Counted from the stretch's first letter, positions 24,925 to 33,801 are shown. The stretch is 64,000 nt of DNA from PFJX01 sp964466195 (GCA_964466195.1 CAYXMQ010000004.1:62001-126000); one strand, 5' to 3'. The notes: generated by a model not told the origin, from the sequence alone. Numbers and translations: made by a program.

Positions 24925-24949
24925 GCCCTGCCTGTCAGGGCGTTTTTTT
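24925..24949 (+). terminator. Rho-independent terminator after psiE
   Basis: GCCCTG and CAGGGC pair around CCTGT, followed by a run of seven T residues. It separates the ATPase-psiE unit from the chromate genes. Confidence 0.8.
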
Positions 24950-25002
24950 GTCCAAAACTTGGATAAAGATATGTCACACTTGCGCCACTTTCTGTAACGA
25001 AT

Positions 25003-25941
25003 ATGACTTCCTGGATTATCTTCATCCTCGCCCTGCCCAGTGAAAACGCGACCGCGCGCACGCGGCTCTGGCGCGCGCTGAAGGCGCTGGGGGCGGCTTC
25101 GCTGCGCGACGGCGTCTGGCTGTTGCCGGATCGCGCCGAACTCGCTGCGGCGCTGGCCGCGCAAGTGCATAGCGCCGGCGAAGCCGGTGGCCAGGCCTGG
25201 TTGTTGCGGATAGCCGAGGCCAACGCCTACGAAACGGCCTTCGAGGCGCTGTTCGAGCGGGCTCCGGACTACGCCGAAATCGACGCCGCGCTGGCCGATC
25301 TGGCGCAACAGCAGGCGGCGCAACCCGACGACGCCGCCTTGCGCCGCGGCCTGCGGCAAGCGCGCAAGCATCTGGCCGCACTGGCCGCGATCGACTATTT
25401 CCCCGGCTCCGCGCGGGCGGAAACCGAACGCCGGCTGCTCGGCCTGGAAGCGGAACTGCGCCAACGCCAGCTGGCCAGCGAACCCGGCTTTGCCGAAGGC
25501 GAACCGGAATGCCTGGACATCAACCGCTTCCAGCACCAGGTCTGGGCGACGCGGCGCAATCTCTGGGTGGATCGCCTGGCTTCGGCCTGGCTGATCCGCC
25601 GCTTCATCGACGGCCACGCCCGCTTCGTCTGGTTGGCCAGGCCGCAGGACTGCCCGGCCGCCGCGCTCGGTTTCGACTACGACGGCGCCCGCTTCACGCA
25701 TATCGGCAATCGCGTCACCTTCGAAACCCTGCTGGCCAGCTTCGGGCTGGAACGCGATGCGGCGCTGAAACGCATCGGCGCGCTGGTGCATAGCCTGGAT
25801 GTCGGCGGCGCTGCGCCGGAAGCGGCGGGTTTCGAGGCGCTGCTGAAAGGCCTCAAACGCCGCATCGACGACGACGATGAATTGCTCGCGCAAGGCGGGC
25901 AATTGCTGGATGACTTTTACGCGGCGTTTACCGCGCCCTGA
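25003..25941 (+). CDS. chrB: Chromate resistance regulator/sensor protein ChrB
   Basis: A 312-residue ChrB. The N-terminal domain (about 1-140), starting WIIFILALPSENATARTRLWRALK, is the ChrB N-domain. The C-terminal domain (about 175-310) contains RRNLWVDRLASAWLIRRFID and FDYDGARFTHIGNRVTFETLL, the ChrB C-domain. In known operons ChrB is needed for chromate-dependent induction of chrA. It is 15 bases before chrA. The start lies near a possible promoter (24950-25000); no clear ribosome site was seen. Confidence 0.93.
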   Translation: MTSWIIFILALPSENATARTRLWRALKALGAASLRDGVWLLPDRAELAAALAAQVHSAGEAGGQAWLLRIAEANAYETAFEALFERAPDYAEIDAALADLAQQQAAQPDDAALRRGLRQARKHLAALAAIDYFPGSARAETERRLLGLEAELRQRQLASEPGFAEGEPECLDINRFQHQVWATRRNLWVDRLASAWLIRRFIDGHARFVWLARPQDCPAAALGFDYDGARFTHIGNRVTFETLLASFGLERDAALKRIGALVHSLDVGGAAPEAAGFEALLKGLKRRIDDDDELLAQGGQLLDDFYAAFTAP

Positions 25942-25956
25942 TTTTTGGAGAAACCC

Positions 25957-27300
25957 TTGACCGACGACCTGCAACGCCCCGCCCACCCCTCCTTCTGGCA
26001 AGCCTTCGTCTACTGGCTGAAACTGGGCTTCATCAGCTTCGGCGGCCCGGCCGGACAGATCTCGATGATGCACCAGGAACTGGTGGAGAAACGCCGCTGG
26101 ATTTCCGAACGCCGCTTTCTGCACGCGCTCAACTACGCGATGGTGCTGCCGGGGCCGGAAGCGCAGCAACTGGCCATCTACATCGGCTGGCTGCTGCACC
26201 GTTCCTGGGGCGGCATCATCGCCGGCACGCTGTTCGTGCTGCCGTCGCTGTTCATCCTGTCGGCGCTGACCTACATCTACGTGGCCTACGGCGATGTGCA
26301 GTTCGTCCAGGGCGTGTTCGCCGGCATCAAGCCCGCGGTGGTCGCCATCGTCTTGTTCGCCGCCTGGCGTATCGGCTCGCGCGCATTGAAGAACAGCGTG
26401 CTGTGGGGCTTCGCCGCAGCGTCCTTCGTGGCCATCTTCGCACTCAATATTCCTTTCCCGGCCATCGTGCTGGCGGCAGGCGTGCTCGGCTTCATCGGCA
26501 GCAAGATCGCACCCGACAAGTTCAAGGTCGGCGGCGGCCACGGCGCCTCCAACAAGGCCTACGGCCCGGCGCTGATCGACGACGACACGCCGACGCCGGA
26601 ACACGCGAAATTCAAGCTTCCCCGCCTGCTGATCATGACGGCCGCCTTCGTCGCACTGTGGGCGATCGGCCTGTGGGCGACGCTGGATGTTCCCGTCCTG
26701 AAAGACATGGGCGTGTTCTTCACCAAGGCCGCGCTGGTCACCTTCGGCGGCGCCTATGCCGTGCTGCCCTACGTCTATCAAGGCGGCGTCGAGCACTACC
26801 AATGGCTGACCGGCCCGCAGATGATCGATGGCCTGGCGCTGGGTGAAACGACGCCGGGCCCGCTGATCATGGTGGTCGCCTTCGTCGGCTTCATCGGCGG
26901 CTGGAGCAAGGAAATCTTCGGCCCGGACAATCTGCTGCTGGCCGGCTTCGCCGGCGCCTGCGTCGCCACCTTCTTCACCTTCCTGCCCGGCTATCTGTTC
27001 ATCCTGGCCGGCGGCCCGCTGGTGGAAGCCACCCACGGCGACCTCAAGTTCACCGCCCCGTTGACCGGCATCACCGCCGCCGTCGTCGGCGTGGTGCTGA
27101 ATCTGGCGCTGTTCTTCGGCTACCACGTGCTGTGGCCGAAGGGTTTCGAAGCCGGCGTTGTGAGCGGCTTTGAATGGTTCTACGCTCTCATGTCCATCGC
27201 CGCTTTCCTGGCGCTATGGAAGTACAAGCAGGACATCATGCGGGTCATCGGCGCATGTGCGGCGGTGGGCCTGGTTTACACCTATCTGATTGGAGCCTGA
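25957..27300 (+). CDS. chrA: Chromate efflux transporter ChrA
   Basis: A 447-residue, two-domain (long-chain) CHR transporter with about ten or eleven membrane helices. Family motifs appear in each half: FGGPAGQISMMHQELVEKRRW with NYAMVLPGPEAQQLAIYIGW in the first, and FGGAYAVLPYV with ALGETTPGPLIMVVAFVGF in the second. It exports chromate from the cytoplasm. The likely start is TTG at 25957, six bases after GGAG; another TTG at 25945 lies inside the ribosome site. It ends two bases before the rhodanese gene. Confidence 0.95.
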   Translation: MTDDLQRPAHPSFWQAFVYWLKLGFISFGGPAGQISMMHQELVEKRRWISERRFLHALNYAMVLPGPEAQQLAIYIGWLLHRSWGGIIAGTLFVLPSLFILSALTYIYVAYGDVQFVQGVFAGIKPAVVAIVLFAAWRIGSRALKNSVLWGFAAASFVAIFALNIPFPAIVLAAGVLGFIGSKIAPDKFKVGGGHGASNKAYGPALIDDDTPTPEHAKFKLPRLLIMTAAFVALWAIGLWATLDVPVLKDMGVFFTKAALVTFGGAYAVLPYVYQGGVEHYQWLTGPQMIDGLALGETTPGPLIMVVAFVGFIGGWSKEIFGPDNLLLAGFAGACVATFFTFLPGYLFILAGGPLVEATHGDLKFTAPLTGITAAVVGVVLNLALFFGYHVLWPKGFEAGVVSGFEWFYALMSIAAFLALWKYKQDIMRVIGACAAVGLVYTYLIGA

Positions 27301-27302
27301 AC

Positions 27303-27617
27303 ATGGAACGCAGCATCAAACCCGACGCGCTGAAAAGCGAACTGCCCGGCAAATACATCCTGGACGTACGCCGTGTCGCCGACCACCACGCCTCCACCGA
27401 GCAACTCGCCGGCGCGCACTGGAAAGACCCGGAGAAGCTCAGCATCTGGGCCGCCAGCCTGCCGAGAAACCAGGACATCATTCTCTACTGCGTGCGCGGC
27501 GGCGGCGTTTCCAACAGCGTCGTCGATGCGCTGCAAGCCCAAGGCCTGAGCGCCCGCTTCATCGAAGGCGGCATCGAAGGCTGGAAAGCAGTCGGCGGCG
27601 CGGTCGTCGCCAAGTGA
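27303..27617 (+). CDS. Rhodanese-domain protein of the chromate cluster
   Basis: A 104-residue single-domain rhodanese. Asp-containing KYILDVRRVADHHAS is the first signature, and the active-site loop is YCVRGGGVS with the catalytic Cys. The last signature is FIEGGIEGWKAVGG. It could transfer sulfur or act as a thiol reductase; in chromate operons its role is unknown. It follows chrA closely, so translation is probably coupled. Confidence 0.9.
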   Translation: MERSIKPDALKSELPGKYILDVRRVADHHASTEQLAGAHWKDPEKLSIWAASLPRNQDIILYCVRGGGVSNSVVDALQAQGLSARFIEGGIEGWKAVGGAVVAK

Positions 27618-27627
27618 GCGCCTGCTC

Positions 27628-28059
27628 ATGAAATGGGTGACCCGCGAACGTCCCAAGATCGACCGCATCGCCTGCCCGTGGCTGATTGCCCGCTTCATCG
27701 ACGAAGCACCCGAGTTTCTCTACGTGCCGGGCGGCGACGTGCTGAAGGTCGCGGCGGAAACCGGGGCCACGCCGTATGACATTCCCGGTGTCGAATACGG
27801 CCACCATGGCGACCAGTGCAGTTTCGATGCCTTCATCGCCAGGCACGGCCTCACCGACCCGGCGCTGCACAAGCTGGCGTTGATCGTGCGCGGCGCCGAC
27901 TGCGGCGCGCCGCATCTGGCCGCAGAGGCCGCCGGCCTGCTGGCGATTTCCCAAGGCCTGTCGCTGAACTTCGCGGACGACCACGAGATGCTGCAGCACG
28001 GCATGGTGCTCTACGACGCGCTGTATGCCTGGTGCGCTAACGACACCGACTCGGCGTGA
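27628..28059 (+). CDS. ChrB C-terminal-domain protein
   Basis: A 143-residue protein matching only the C-terminal half of ChrB: WVTRERPKIDRIACPWLIARFID parallels the WATRRNLWVDRLASAWLIRRFID of the larger ChrB here. GVEYGHHGDQCSFDAFI then matches FTHIGNRVTFETLL in position. Extra His and Cys residues (HHGDQC, ADCGAP) could bind metal. It lies 10 bases after the rhodanese gene. A second, N-domain-free ChrB in the same operon suggests a split of sensing and enzymatic roles, which is inference. Confidence 0.88.
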   Translation: MKWVTRERPKIDRIACPWLIARFIDEAPEFLYVPGGDVLKVAAETGATPYDIPGVEYGHHGDQCSFDAFIARHGLTDPALHKLALIVRGADCGAPHLAAEAAGLLAISQGLSLNFADDHEMLQHGMVLYDALYAWCANDTDSA

Positions 28060-28068
28060 GCGTCACCG

Positions 28069-29262
28069 ATGACGGAAGCCGGCACGCTCCTGATCGGCCG
28101 CGCGCTGCGCGCCTTCGTCGACGGCTATGTCGCGGTGTTGCTGCCGGTCTATCTGCTGGCGCTGGGCTTCGGCACCTGGCAGGTCGGGCTGCTCAGCACC
28201 GCGACCCTGCTGGGTTCGGCGCTGACGACGCTGGCGGTGGGCGCCTGGGGGCATCGCTTTCTGTCGCGCCATCTGTTGCTGGCGGCCGGCCTGCTGATGG
28301 CGGCGACCGGACTGGCCTTCGCGGGTGCGGGCATCAGCGACGCCGGCGCGTTCTGGCCGTTGTTGCTGATCGCCTTCGTCGGCACGCTCAACCCCAGTTC
28401 CGGCGATGTCAGCGTGTTTCTGCCGCTGGAGCATGCCCGCCTGGCCGACGTGACGGCAGGCGATGCGCGCACCCGTTTGTTCGCTCGCTACAGCCTGACC
28501 GGTGCGCTTTGCGGCGCGTTCGGCGCGCTCGCCGCCGGCGTGCCGGATTGGCTGGTGATGCTGGAGCTCGACCGACTGACGGCGTTGCGCGGCATGTTCG
28601 TCGTCTACGGCCTGACCGGTCTGCTGGTCTGGTGGCTGTATCGCCGCCTGCCCGAGCCGCCCCGGCATGAACGCCTGCCGCCGACGCCGTTGGGCGTATC
28701 GCGCGGCGTCGTCGTGCGGCTGGCGGCGCTGTTTTCGGTCGACGCATTCGCCGGCGGCCTGGTCGTCAATTCGTTGCTGGCGCTGTGGCTGTTCGAACGC
28801 TTCGGGGTTTCGGCCGCCGCCGCCGGCGCCTTCTTCTTCTGGGCCGGTCTGCTCACCGCCGCCTCGCAACTGGCTGCGCCGTGGATCGCGCAACGCATCG
28901 GCCTGCTCAACACCATGGTGTTCACCCATATCCCGGCCAGCCTCTGCCTGATCCTGGCGGCGCTGGCCCCGACTCTGCCGCTCGCGCTGGCGTTGTTGCT
29001 GCTGCGCGCTTTCCTGTCGCAAATGGATGTGCCGACCCGCGCCGCCTTCGTGATGGCGGTAGTGACACCGCCGGAACGCGCCGCCGCCGCCAGTTTTACC
29101 GCCGTGCCGCGCAGCCTGGCGGCGGCGCTGAGCCCGACGCTCGGCGGCGCGCTGTTTGCCGCCGGTCTATTGGCCGCACCGTTGCTGCTGTGCGGCGCGC
29201 TCAAGATCAGCTACGACCTGGCGCTGCTGGCTGCATTCAAAAAGCATCAGGCCGCGCGCTAG
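28069..29262 (+). CDS. Major facilitator superfamily transporter
   Basis: A 397-residue MFS protein with 12 predicted helices in two sixes split by a hydrophilic loop (LPEPPRHERLPPTPLGVS). The first loop has ALTTLAVGAWGHRFLSR, resembling the MFS loop motif 'G...DR.GRR'. It is probably a drug or ion exporter by similarity to proton antiporters, but the substrate is unknown. The start, 9 bases after the ChrB-C gene, puts it last in the chromate operon; a convergent universal stress gene follows. Confidence 0.88.
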   Translation: MTEAGTLLIGRALRAFVDGYVAVLLPVYLLALGFGTWQVGLLSTATLLGSALTTLAVGAWGHRFLSRHLLLAAGLLMAATGLAFAGAGISDAGAFWPLLLIAFVGTLNPSSGDVSVFLPLEHARLADVTAGDARTRLFARYSLTGALCGAFGALAAGVPDWLVMLELDRLTALRGMFVVYGLTGLLVWWLYRRLPEPPRHERLPPTPLGVSRGVVVRLAALFSVDAFAGGLVVNSLLALWLFERFGVSAAAAGAFFFWAGLLTAASQLAAPWIAQRIGLLNTMVFTHIPASLCLILAALAPTLPLALALLLLRAFLSQMDVPTRAAFVMAVVTPPERAAAASFTAVPRSLAAALSPTLGGALFAAGLLAAPLLLCGALKISYDLALLAAFKKHQAAR

Positions 29263-29271
29263 TCGCTCGCC

Positions 29272-30114
29272 TCAAACCGCTTTCGCCACCAGCACCGGGC
29301 ATTTCGCCTGCACCACGACCTGCTGCGAAACGCTGCCCATCAAAAGACGGTCGAGGCCGCTACGGCCGTGGCTGCCGAGCACGATCAGATCGCATTCGTT
29401 TTCGGTGGCCGCGGCGACGATCGCCTTGGCCGGGTTGCCTTCCTTGATCACGCTGTCGGCCGCGACGCCGTCTTTGCGCAGCAGGTCGCGCACGCGGTCG
29501 GCCATGGCCTGCACCAGATCGCACTTGAGATCGTCGTTGGCGCATACCGACAGCACCGTCACCGGCAAGCCGCAGCGTTTCGCAAGACTGCCGGCGGCAA
29601 CCGCGGCCGCATCGGCGAAGCGGGAACCATCCACGGCAAGCAAAATGCCCTTGTCCCACATGCCGGCCTCTTTCGGCACCACCACCACGCTGCAGTGCAC
29701 ATGGCCGACGACGCGGGCGGCCGCCTCGCCCAAAACCAGGCGTTCCAGCCAGTGCACGCCGCGCCGGCCCATGATCAGCAGATCGGCCTGGCTTTCTTCG
29801 GCTTGAGCGGCGATCTCGCGCACCGGCTCGTCACCGTAGCGCAGCACCGGGGCGCAATTGACGCAGGCCGTGCCGGCCTGGTCTTCCACCGCGCGCAGCA
29901 CGGCGTGGCCTTGATCCTCGGCCTGGCGCACGCCGCCCGGATTGAACATGGCGTAATCGGGCAGCGTCTGTGCCATGTGCATCACGGTCAGATGCGCACC
30001 GCATCGACTCGCCAGGTGCAGCGCAACACGCACCGCGCCGGCACTGACCTCGCTGCCATCGGTGGCCAGCAGCAGGTTATCGAAACGCGCCAGAGGGGAA
30101 AGCTGGGCCGACAT
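29272..30114 (-). CDS. Tandem universal stress protein
   Basis: A 280-residue protein made of two UspA domains (about 8-145 and 150-280). Both halves have an ATP-binding-type 'G..G..........G..s..V' loop: MGRRGVHWLERLVLGEAAARV in the first, and GSHGRSGLDRLLMGSVSQQV (both landmark stretches) in the second. Such tandem proteins bind ATP and act in stress survival, often under low-oxygen control. It converges with the MFS gene (9 bases apart) and starts after AACAGGAGATCCCC, a good ribosome site. Confidence 0.93.
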   Translation of the reverse strand: MSAQLSPLARFDNLLLATDGSEVSAGAVRVALHLASRCGAHLTVMHMAQTLPDYAMFNPGGVRQAEDQGHAVLRAVEDQAGTACVNCAPVLRYGDEPVREIAAQAEESQADLLIMGRRGVHWLERLVLGEAAARVVGHVHCSVVVVPKEAGMWDKGILLAVDGSRFADAAAVAAGSLAKRCGLPVTVLSVCANDDLKCDLVQAMADRVRDLLRKDGVAADSVIKEGNPAKAIVAAATENECDLIVLGSHGRSGLDRLLMGSVSQQVVVQAKCPVLVAKAV

Positions 30115-30221
30115 GGGGATCTCCTGTTGGTGAGGGGTCTACACCAGCATAGTGAAGGAAATCCGCGCGCGCGCGGTATTCGTCGGCGCCGACAGGACGC
30201 CGCCGACCCCGCTTCGGCGCG

Positions 30222-30581
30222 TCAGTCTTCGCCCTGATAGAGACAACCCGAGGTCGGCGTTTCCATCACCACGATCTTGGCCAAACCGGGCAGCGCCGGT
30301 TTCAAGCCTCGCCAGATCCATTGCGCGAGCTGCTCGCTGGTCGGATTTTCCAGACCGGCGACTTCGTTCAGGTAGCGATGATCGAGACTGGCGTGTATCG
30401 GCTGCCAAGCGCGCTGAATATCGGCAAAGTCGATCACCCAGCCCAGCTTCGGGTCGAGCGGTCCGGACACATGCACTTCGATCTGGAAGGAATGGCCATG
30501 CACGCGCGAACACGGATGTTCCGGCGGCAAATGCGGCAGCCTGCGAGCGGCTTCGAGAGAAAAACGGTTGAATATGTCCAT
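30222..30581 (-). CDS. queD: 6-carboxytetrahydropterin synthase QueD
   Basis: A 119-residue QueD/PTPS enzyme for the second step of queuosine (7-deazaguanine) biosynthesis. The catalytic Cys and zinc-binding His are in CSRVHGHSFQIEVHV, the third zinc His earlier in the FSLEAARRLPHLPPEH region. The catalytic Asp/His pair is in LDHRYLN, and the substrate Glu in NPTSEQLAQW. The start at 30581 (MDIFNRFSLEAARRL) fits the family; the frame is open further upstream without a ribosome site. Confidence 0.92.
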   Translation of the reverse strand: MDIFNRFSLEAARRLPHLPPEHPCSRVHGHSFQIEVHVSGPLDPKLGWVIDFADIQRAWQPIHASLDHRYLNEVAGLENPTSEQLAQWIWRGLKPALPGLAKIVVMETPTSGCLYQGED

Positions 30582-30725
30582 GTGCGGAGGCGGTAGGTTT
30601 CCAGGCAGTTTAATGACCATTCGGCTGGTCGCAAATTGCGGCCATGCGCAGCAGAAACGGCCCACGATGCGAGCCGCAAGCATGACGCAGAAAACGCGGC
30701 CTGTCGCGCCGGCAACGGCGATTTC

Positions 30726-30822
30726 GACGCCGAATCCGTAAGCGCTAAAGCGCCAACGGATTCGCTGCCCTCGCAAGAAGGACGCCGATTCCGTAAGCGC
30801 TGAAGCGCCAACGGATTCGCTG
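30726..30822. repeat. Two tandem copies of a REP-like palindromic element
   Basis: Two direct copies with a 55-base period, beginning GACGCCGA at 30726 and 30781. Each carries CCGTAAGCGCT and AGCGCCAACGG as imperfect inverted arms, so each can fold into a stem of about 11 pairs. The copies differ at a few bases. They lie just upstream of the Pho box of phoB. The second copy ends at the first repeat of the Pho box. Confidence 0.7.
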
Positions 30823-30848
30823 TCACGAAAGCGTCACGAAATCGTCAT
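30820..30848 (+). promoter_or_regulatory. Pho box upstream of phoB
   Basis: Three 7-base direct repeats, CTGTCAC, GCGTCAC and TCGTCAT, spaced by GAAA and GAAA, fit the PhoB-binding consensus of CTGTCAT repeats with 4-base A/T-rich spacers. The last repeat ends 35 bases before the phoB start, so it should mediate autoregulation. Confidence 0.8.
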
Positions 30849-30883
30849 AACATGGCGTTCAACCCCATCTCCCGGAGGCGCGC

Positions 30884-31588
30884 ATGTCGGCCACCATTCT
30901 TGTTGTCGAAGACGAACCTGGCATTCAGGAAGTCCTCAAATTCAATCTCGGCCAACACGGCCATGATGTCCTCGTCGCGTCGGACGCGGAGGAAGCGCTG
31001 AATCTGTTGCGCGGCGCGTTGCCCGACCTGATCCTGCTCGACTGGATGTTGCCCGGCATGTCCGGCATCGACTTCGCGCGCCGGCTGCGCGCCGACAGTC
31101 GCCAGAAAAACATCCCGATCATCATGCTGACGGCGCGTTCCGACGAACGCGACAAGGTGCAGGGTCTCGACACCGGCGCCGACGACTACATCACCAAACC
31201 GTTTTCGCCGCGGGAACTGATGGCGCGCATCAAGGCGGTGCTGCGCCGGCGCGCGCCGCAGATGACCGAAGACAGCGTCGAAATCGATGGGCTCAAACTG
31301 GACCCGTTGTCGCATCGCGTGCATGGCAGTGTCAACGGCAATGCCACGACGTTGGAGCTCGGCCCGACCGAGTTTCGCCTGCTGCATTTCCTGATGACCC
31401 ACCCCGAGCGCGTGTATTCGCGCTCGCAGTTGCTCGACCAGGTCTGGGGCGACCATGTCTTCGTCGAAGAACGCACCGTCGATGTTCACATTCGTCGCCT
31501 GCGCTCTGCGCTGGAGGCCAGCGGCCATGACCGCCTGGTGCAGACCGTACGTGGCGCCGGCTACCGGCTTTCCGCCGGCCTGAACTGA
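30884..31588 (+). CDS. phoB: Phosphate regulon response regulator PhoB
   Basis: A 234-residue OmpR/PhoB-family regulator. The receiver domain (about 4-118) has the phospho-acceptor Asp53 in LLDWMLPGMSG, and AKPF-like TKPFSPREL. The C-terminal winged helix (about 135-230) contains LGPTEFRLLHFLMTHPERVYSR and VEERTVDVHIRRLRSALE. It starts after CCCGGAGGCGCGC. With the Pho box upstream and phoR next, the assignment as phosphate-starvation regulator is well supported. No pst or phoU genes are in the window. Confidence 0.96.
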   Translation: MSATILVVEDEPGIQEVLKFNLGQHGHDVLVASDAEEALNLLRGALPDLILLDWMLPGMSGIDFARRLRADSRQKNIPIIMLTARSDERDKVQGLDTGADDYITKPFSPRELMARIKAVLRRRAPQMTEDSVEIDGLKLDPLSHRVHGSVNGNATTLELGPTEFRLLHFLMTHPERVYSRSQLLDQVWGDHVFVEERTVDVHIRRLRSALEASGHDRLVQTVRGAGYRLSAGLN

Positions 31589-31641
31589 AACAGCCGTGGC
31601 GTAGAATTCGCCTCGTTCATTCTTCCTTTCAAGCTCGCGCC

Positions 31642-32997
31642 ATGCTGGCATTCTGGTGGCGACCCCTGGCCTTTGTGCTCGGGCTCGCCTTCCTCTCCTT
31701 GCTGCTTTCCAGCGGACGACCTGCCGGCAGCGGCTGGGCGCTGTTTTCGGCCGGCCTGATCGCCTACCTGATCTATCAGCTGCGCCAGTTGCGCAAGTTT
31801 TCCGAATGGCTTTCCGACCCGCTGCGGCCGCCGCTGCAAGGCGATGGCGTCTGGGGCGACGCCCTTTACCGGCTGGAAAAACTGCTGCGCAACCGCCAGG
31901 GCGCGCAACAGAAAGTCGCCGCCGATCTGGAACAGATGCTGGAAGCCACGCGCAATCTGCCGGATGGCGTGGTGATACTGGATAACGACAATCGTATCGT
32001 CTGGCTCAACGATGCCGCCGAGCGCTTGCTGGGCCTGTCGCCGAAGCGCGATCTCGGCCAATTCGTGCTCTACCTGCTGCGCAATTCCCGCTTCGTGGAC
32101 TGGCTGCACCATGAAGATTTCTCGCAGGCGTTGAACATCGACGCACCCGGGGCGCGCAATTTGACCCTGGCCTTGCAACTGATTCCGCTGCCGCGCAACC
32201 AGAAAATGCTGGTCGCGCGCGACATCACCGAAATCGCCCGCGTCGAAGCCATGCGGCGCGATTTCGTCGCCAACGTGTCGCACGAATTACGCACTCCGAT
32301 CACCGTCATCGTCGGCTTTCTGGAAGCCTTCGAAGACATGCCGGATGTGGCCAACCCGCCGGACACGCTGGCACAGTTCCGCAAGCACATTCCGCTGATG
32401 CGCGAGCAATCCGACCGCATCCGCCGTCTGGTCGACGATCTGCTGACGCTGGCGCGCCTGGAAAGCGAACCGGAAACCAAGGATGAAACCGTGGACGTGG
32501 TCTCTCTGGCCCAACGCCTGGCGCGCGAGGCCGAGACCATGAGCCAGGGCAAACACCAGATCGAACTCGTCGTGGACAGCCAGGCCCGCCTGATCGGCAA
32601 CAGCCAGGAACTGTACAGCGCACTGGCCAACCTGGTTTCCAACGCGGTGCGCTATACGCCGGTCGGCGGCCGCATCCGCATCCGCTGGGGCGCCTCCGAG
32701 ACGGGCGAGTCAAGAAGCGGCGAACGAACCTTCTCGGTACAGGACAGCGGCGAAGGCATCGAAGCCCAGCATATCCCGCGCCTGACCGAGCGTTTTTATC
32801 GCGTCGACCAGGGCCGCTCGCGCGCCAGCGGCGGCACCGGCCTCGGCCTGGCGATCGTCAAGCACGTGCTGCAACGGCATCAGGCCAGACTGCGCATCGA
32901 AAGCACCGTCGGCAAAGGCAGCACGTTCTCGGCGTGCTTCCCGGCCGAGCGGGTTATTCCGGAGACGCGAGCAACGCCTGAATCCGCATCTGAATAA
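31642..32997 (+). CDS. phoR: Phosphate regulon sensor kinase PhoR
   Basis: A 451-residue histidine kinase. Two close N-terminal helices (about 6-23 and 30-50) are followed by a linker and a PAS domain (LEATRNLPDGVVILDNDNR). The dimerisation box has its His in FVANVSHELRTPI, and the ATPase domain has NAVRYTPVGG, DSGEGIEAQHIPRLTERFYRV and GGTGLGLAIVKHVLQRH. The lack of a large periplasmic domain is typical of PhoR, which senses phosphate through the Pst-PhoU complex. Its last 44 bases overlap the convergent HIT gene. Confidence 0.96.
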   Translation: MLAFWWRPLAFVLGLAFLSLLLSSGRPAGSGWALFSAGLIAYLIYQLRQLRKFSEWLSDPLRPPLQGDGVWGDALYRLEKLLRNRQGAQQKVAADLEQMLEATRNLPDGVVILDNDNRIVWLNDAAERLLGLSPKRDLGQFVLYLLRNSRFVDWLHHEDFSQALNIDAPGARNLTLALQLIPLPRNQKMLVARDITEIARVEAMRRDFVANVSHELRTPITVIVGFLEAFEDMPDVANPPDTLAQFRKHIPLMREQSDRIRRLVDDLLTLARLESEPETKDETVDVVSLAQRLAREAETMSQGKHQIELVVDSQARLIGNSQELYSALANLVSNAVRYTPVGGRIRIRWGASETGESRSGERTFSVQDSGEGIEAQHIPRLTERFYRVDQGRSRASGGTGLGLAIVKHVLQRHQARLRIESTVGKGSTFSACFPAERVIPETRATPESASE

Positions 32998-33385
32998 GTA
33001 GCCTGAGATCGGCCGGCAAGCGCCTCGGATTGGCTGCCCGGCGCGGCGCCGCCCAGATCGCGTCCGGGAAATTCGGGTCGTCCGCCCAGCGCGGAATCAC
33101 GTGCCAATGCAGATGCGGCACCACATTGCCGAGGCTGGCCAGATTGATCTTGTCGGGCTGCACGACTTCCCGCACGGCGGTTTCCACTGCGAACACCACC
33201 GCCATCAAGCACTGCCGCTGGGCTGCCGGCAGGTCGCTCATTTCCCTGACGTGGGCGTTCAAAATCACCCGGCAGAAACCGGGGTAGTCCGCGTCGTCGA
33301 CCCAAATCACGCGGCAGTAATCGTCGGACCAGAGGGCGATTTCTGCGATATCTAATTGGCAAAGTGGGCAGTGTGTATCAGGCAT
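32954..33385 (-). CDS. HIT-family nucleotide-binding protein
   Basis: A 143-residue HIT protein starting MPDTHCPLCQ, with two zinc-ligand-type Cys. The histidine triad is in VVPHLHWHVIPRW (H-x-H-x-H). HIT proteins hydrolyse nucleoside phosphoramidates or dinucleotides; this subfamily's substrate is unknown. The frame is open to 33454, but this ATG is the usual start. It overlaps the 3' end of phoR on the other strand. Confidence 0.9.
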   Translation of the reverse strand: MPDTHCPLCQLDIAEIALWSDDYCRVIWVDDADYPGFCRVILNAHVREMSDLPAAQRQCLMAVVFAVETAVREVVQPDKINLASLGNVVPHLHWHVIPRWADDPNFPDAIWAAPRRAANPRRLPADLRLLIQMRIQALLASPE

Positions 33386-33399
33386 TTCGCAGCTTTCGT

Positions 33400-33801
33400 T
33401 CACCACAAGACTTTCAAACCGGGCAGTACATCGATTTCTATTTTGCGGTCGCAACTGATCAGGGTGTGTCCCAAGGAAACCGCTTGCCAGATCAACATGC
33501 GGTCAAATGGGTCGCGATGGTTGGGGATGTCGGGCAAAGCAGAAAAGCCAGCGGCCAGACGCGCATCCAGCGGCAGCAACTCAAACCCCTGACGCAATGC
33601 CGCGTTGGGCAGGGCATCCGGGGTCACACCTTGCAGATGCAGCTTCCCGAGCCGATGCTTGAGCGCGATTTCCCAGAAAGAAATCGCGCTGACAATAACC
33701 AGGTTGTCCGGGGATGTTATGGCCGTACGTGCCGATTCTGATAACTTCTCGGGTGAGATCAACGCCCAAAGAAAGGCATGCGTATCGAGCAGGCATTTCA
33801 T
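33400..33801 (-). CDS. vapC: PIN-domain toxin (VapC family)
   Basis: A 133-residue PIN nuclease. The first acidic residue is in MKCLLDTHAFLW, with the others in ISFWEIALKHRLGKL (Glu) and HRDPFDRMLIWQA (Asp), then LISCDRKI for the last. VapC toxins cut specific RNAs, commonly initiator tRNA. Its start overlaps the antitoxin stop by four bases (ATGA), the usual toxin-after-antitoxin arrangement. Confidence 0.93.
   Translation of the reverse strand: MKCLLDTHAFLWALISPEKLSESARTAITSPDNLVIVSAISFWEIALKHRLGKLHLQGVTPDALPNAALRQGFELLPLDARLAAGFSALPDIPNHRDPFDRMLIWQAVSLGHTLISCDRKIEIDVLPGLKVLW

Noticed and set aside
24820..27126. A 768-codon minus-strand frame across the chromate genes
   Set aside because: Low-complexity Gln/Gly/Asp/Arg translation and full overlap with chrB and chrA, which are certain.
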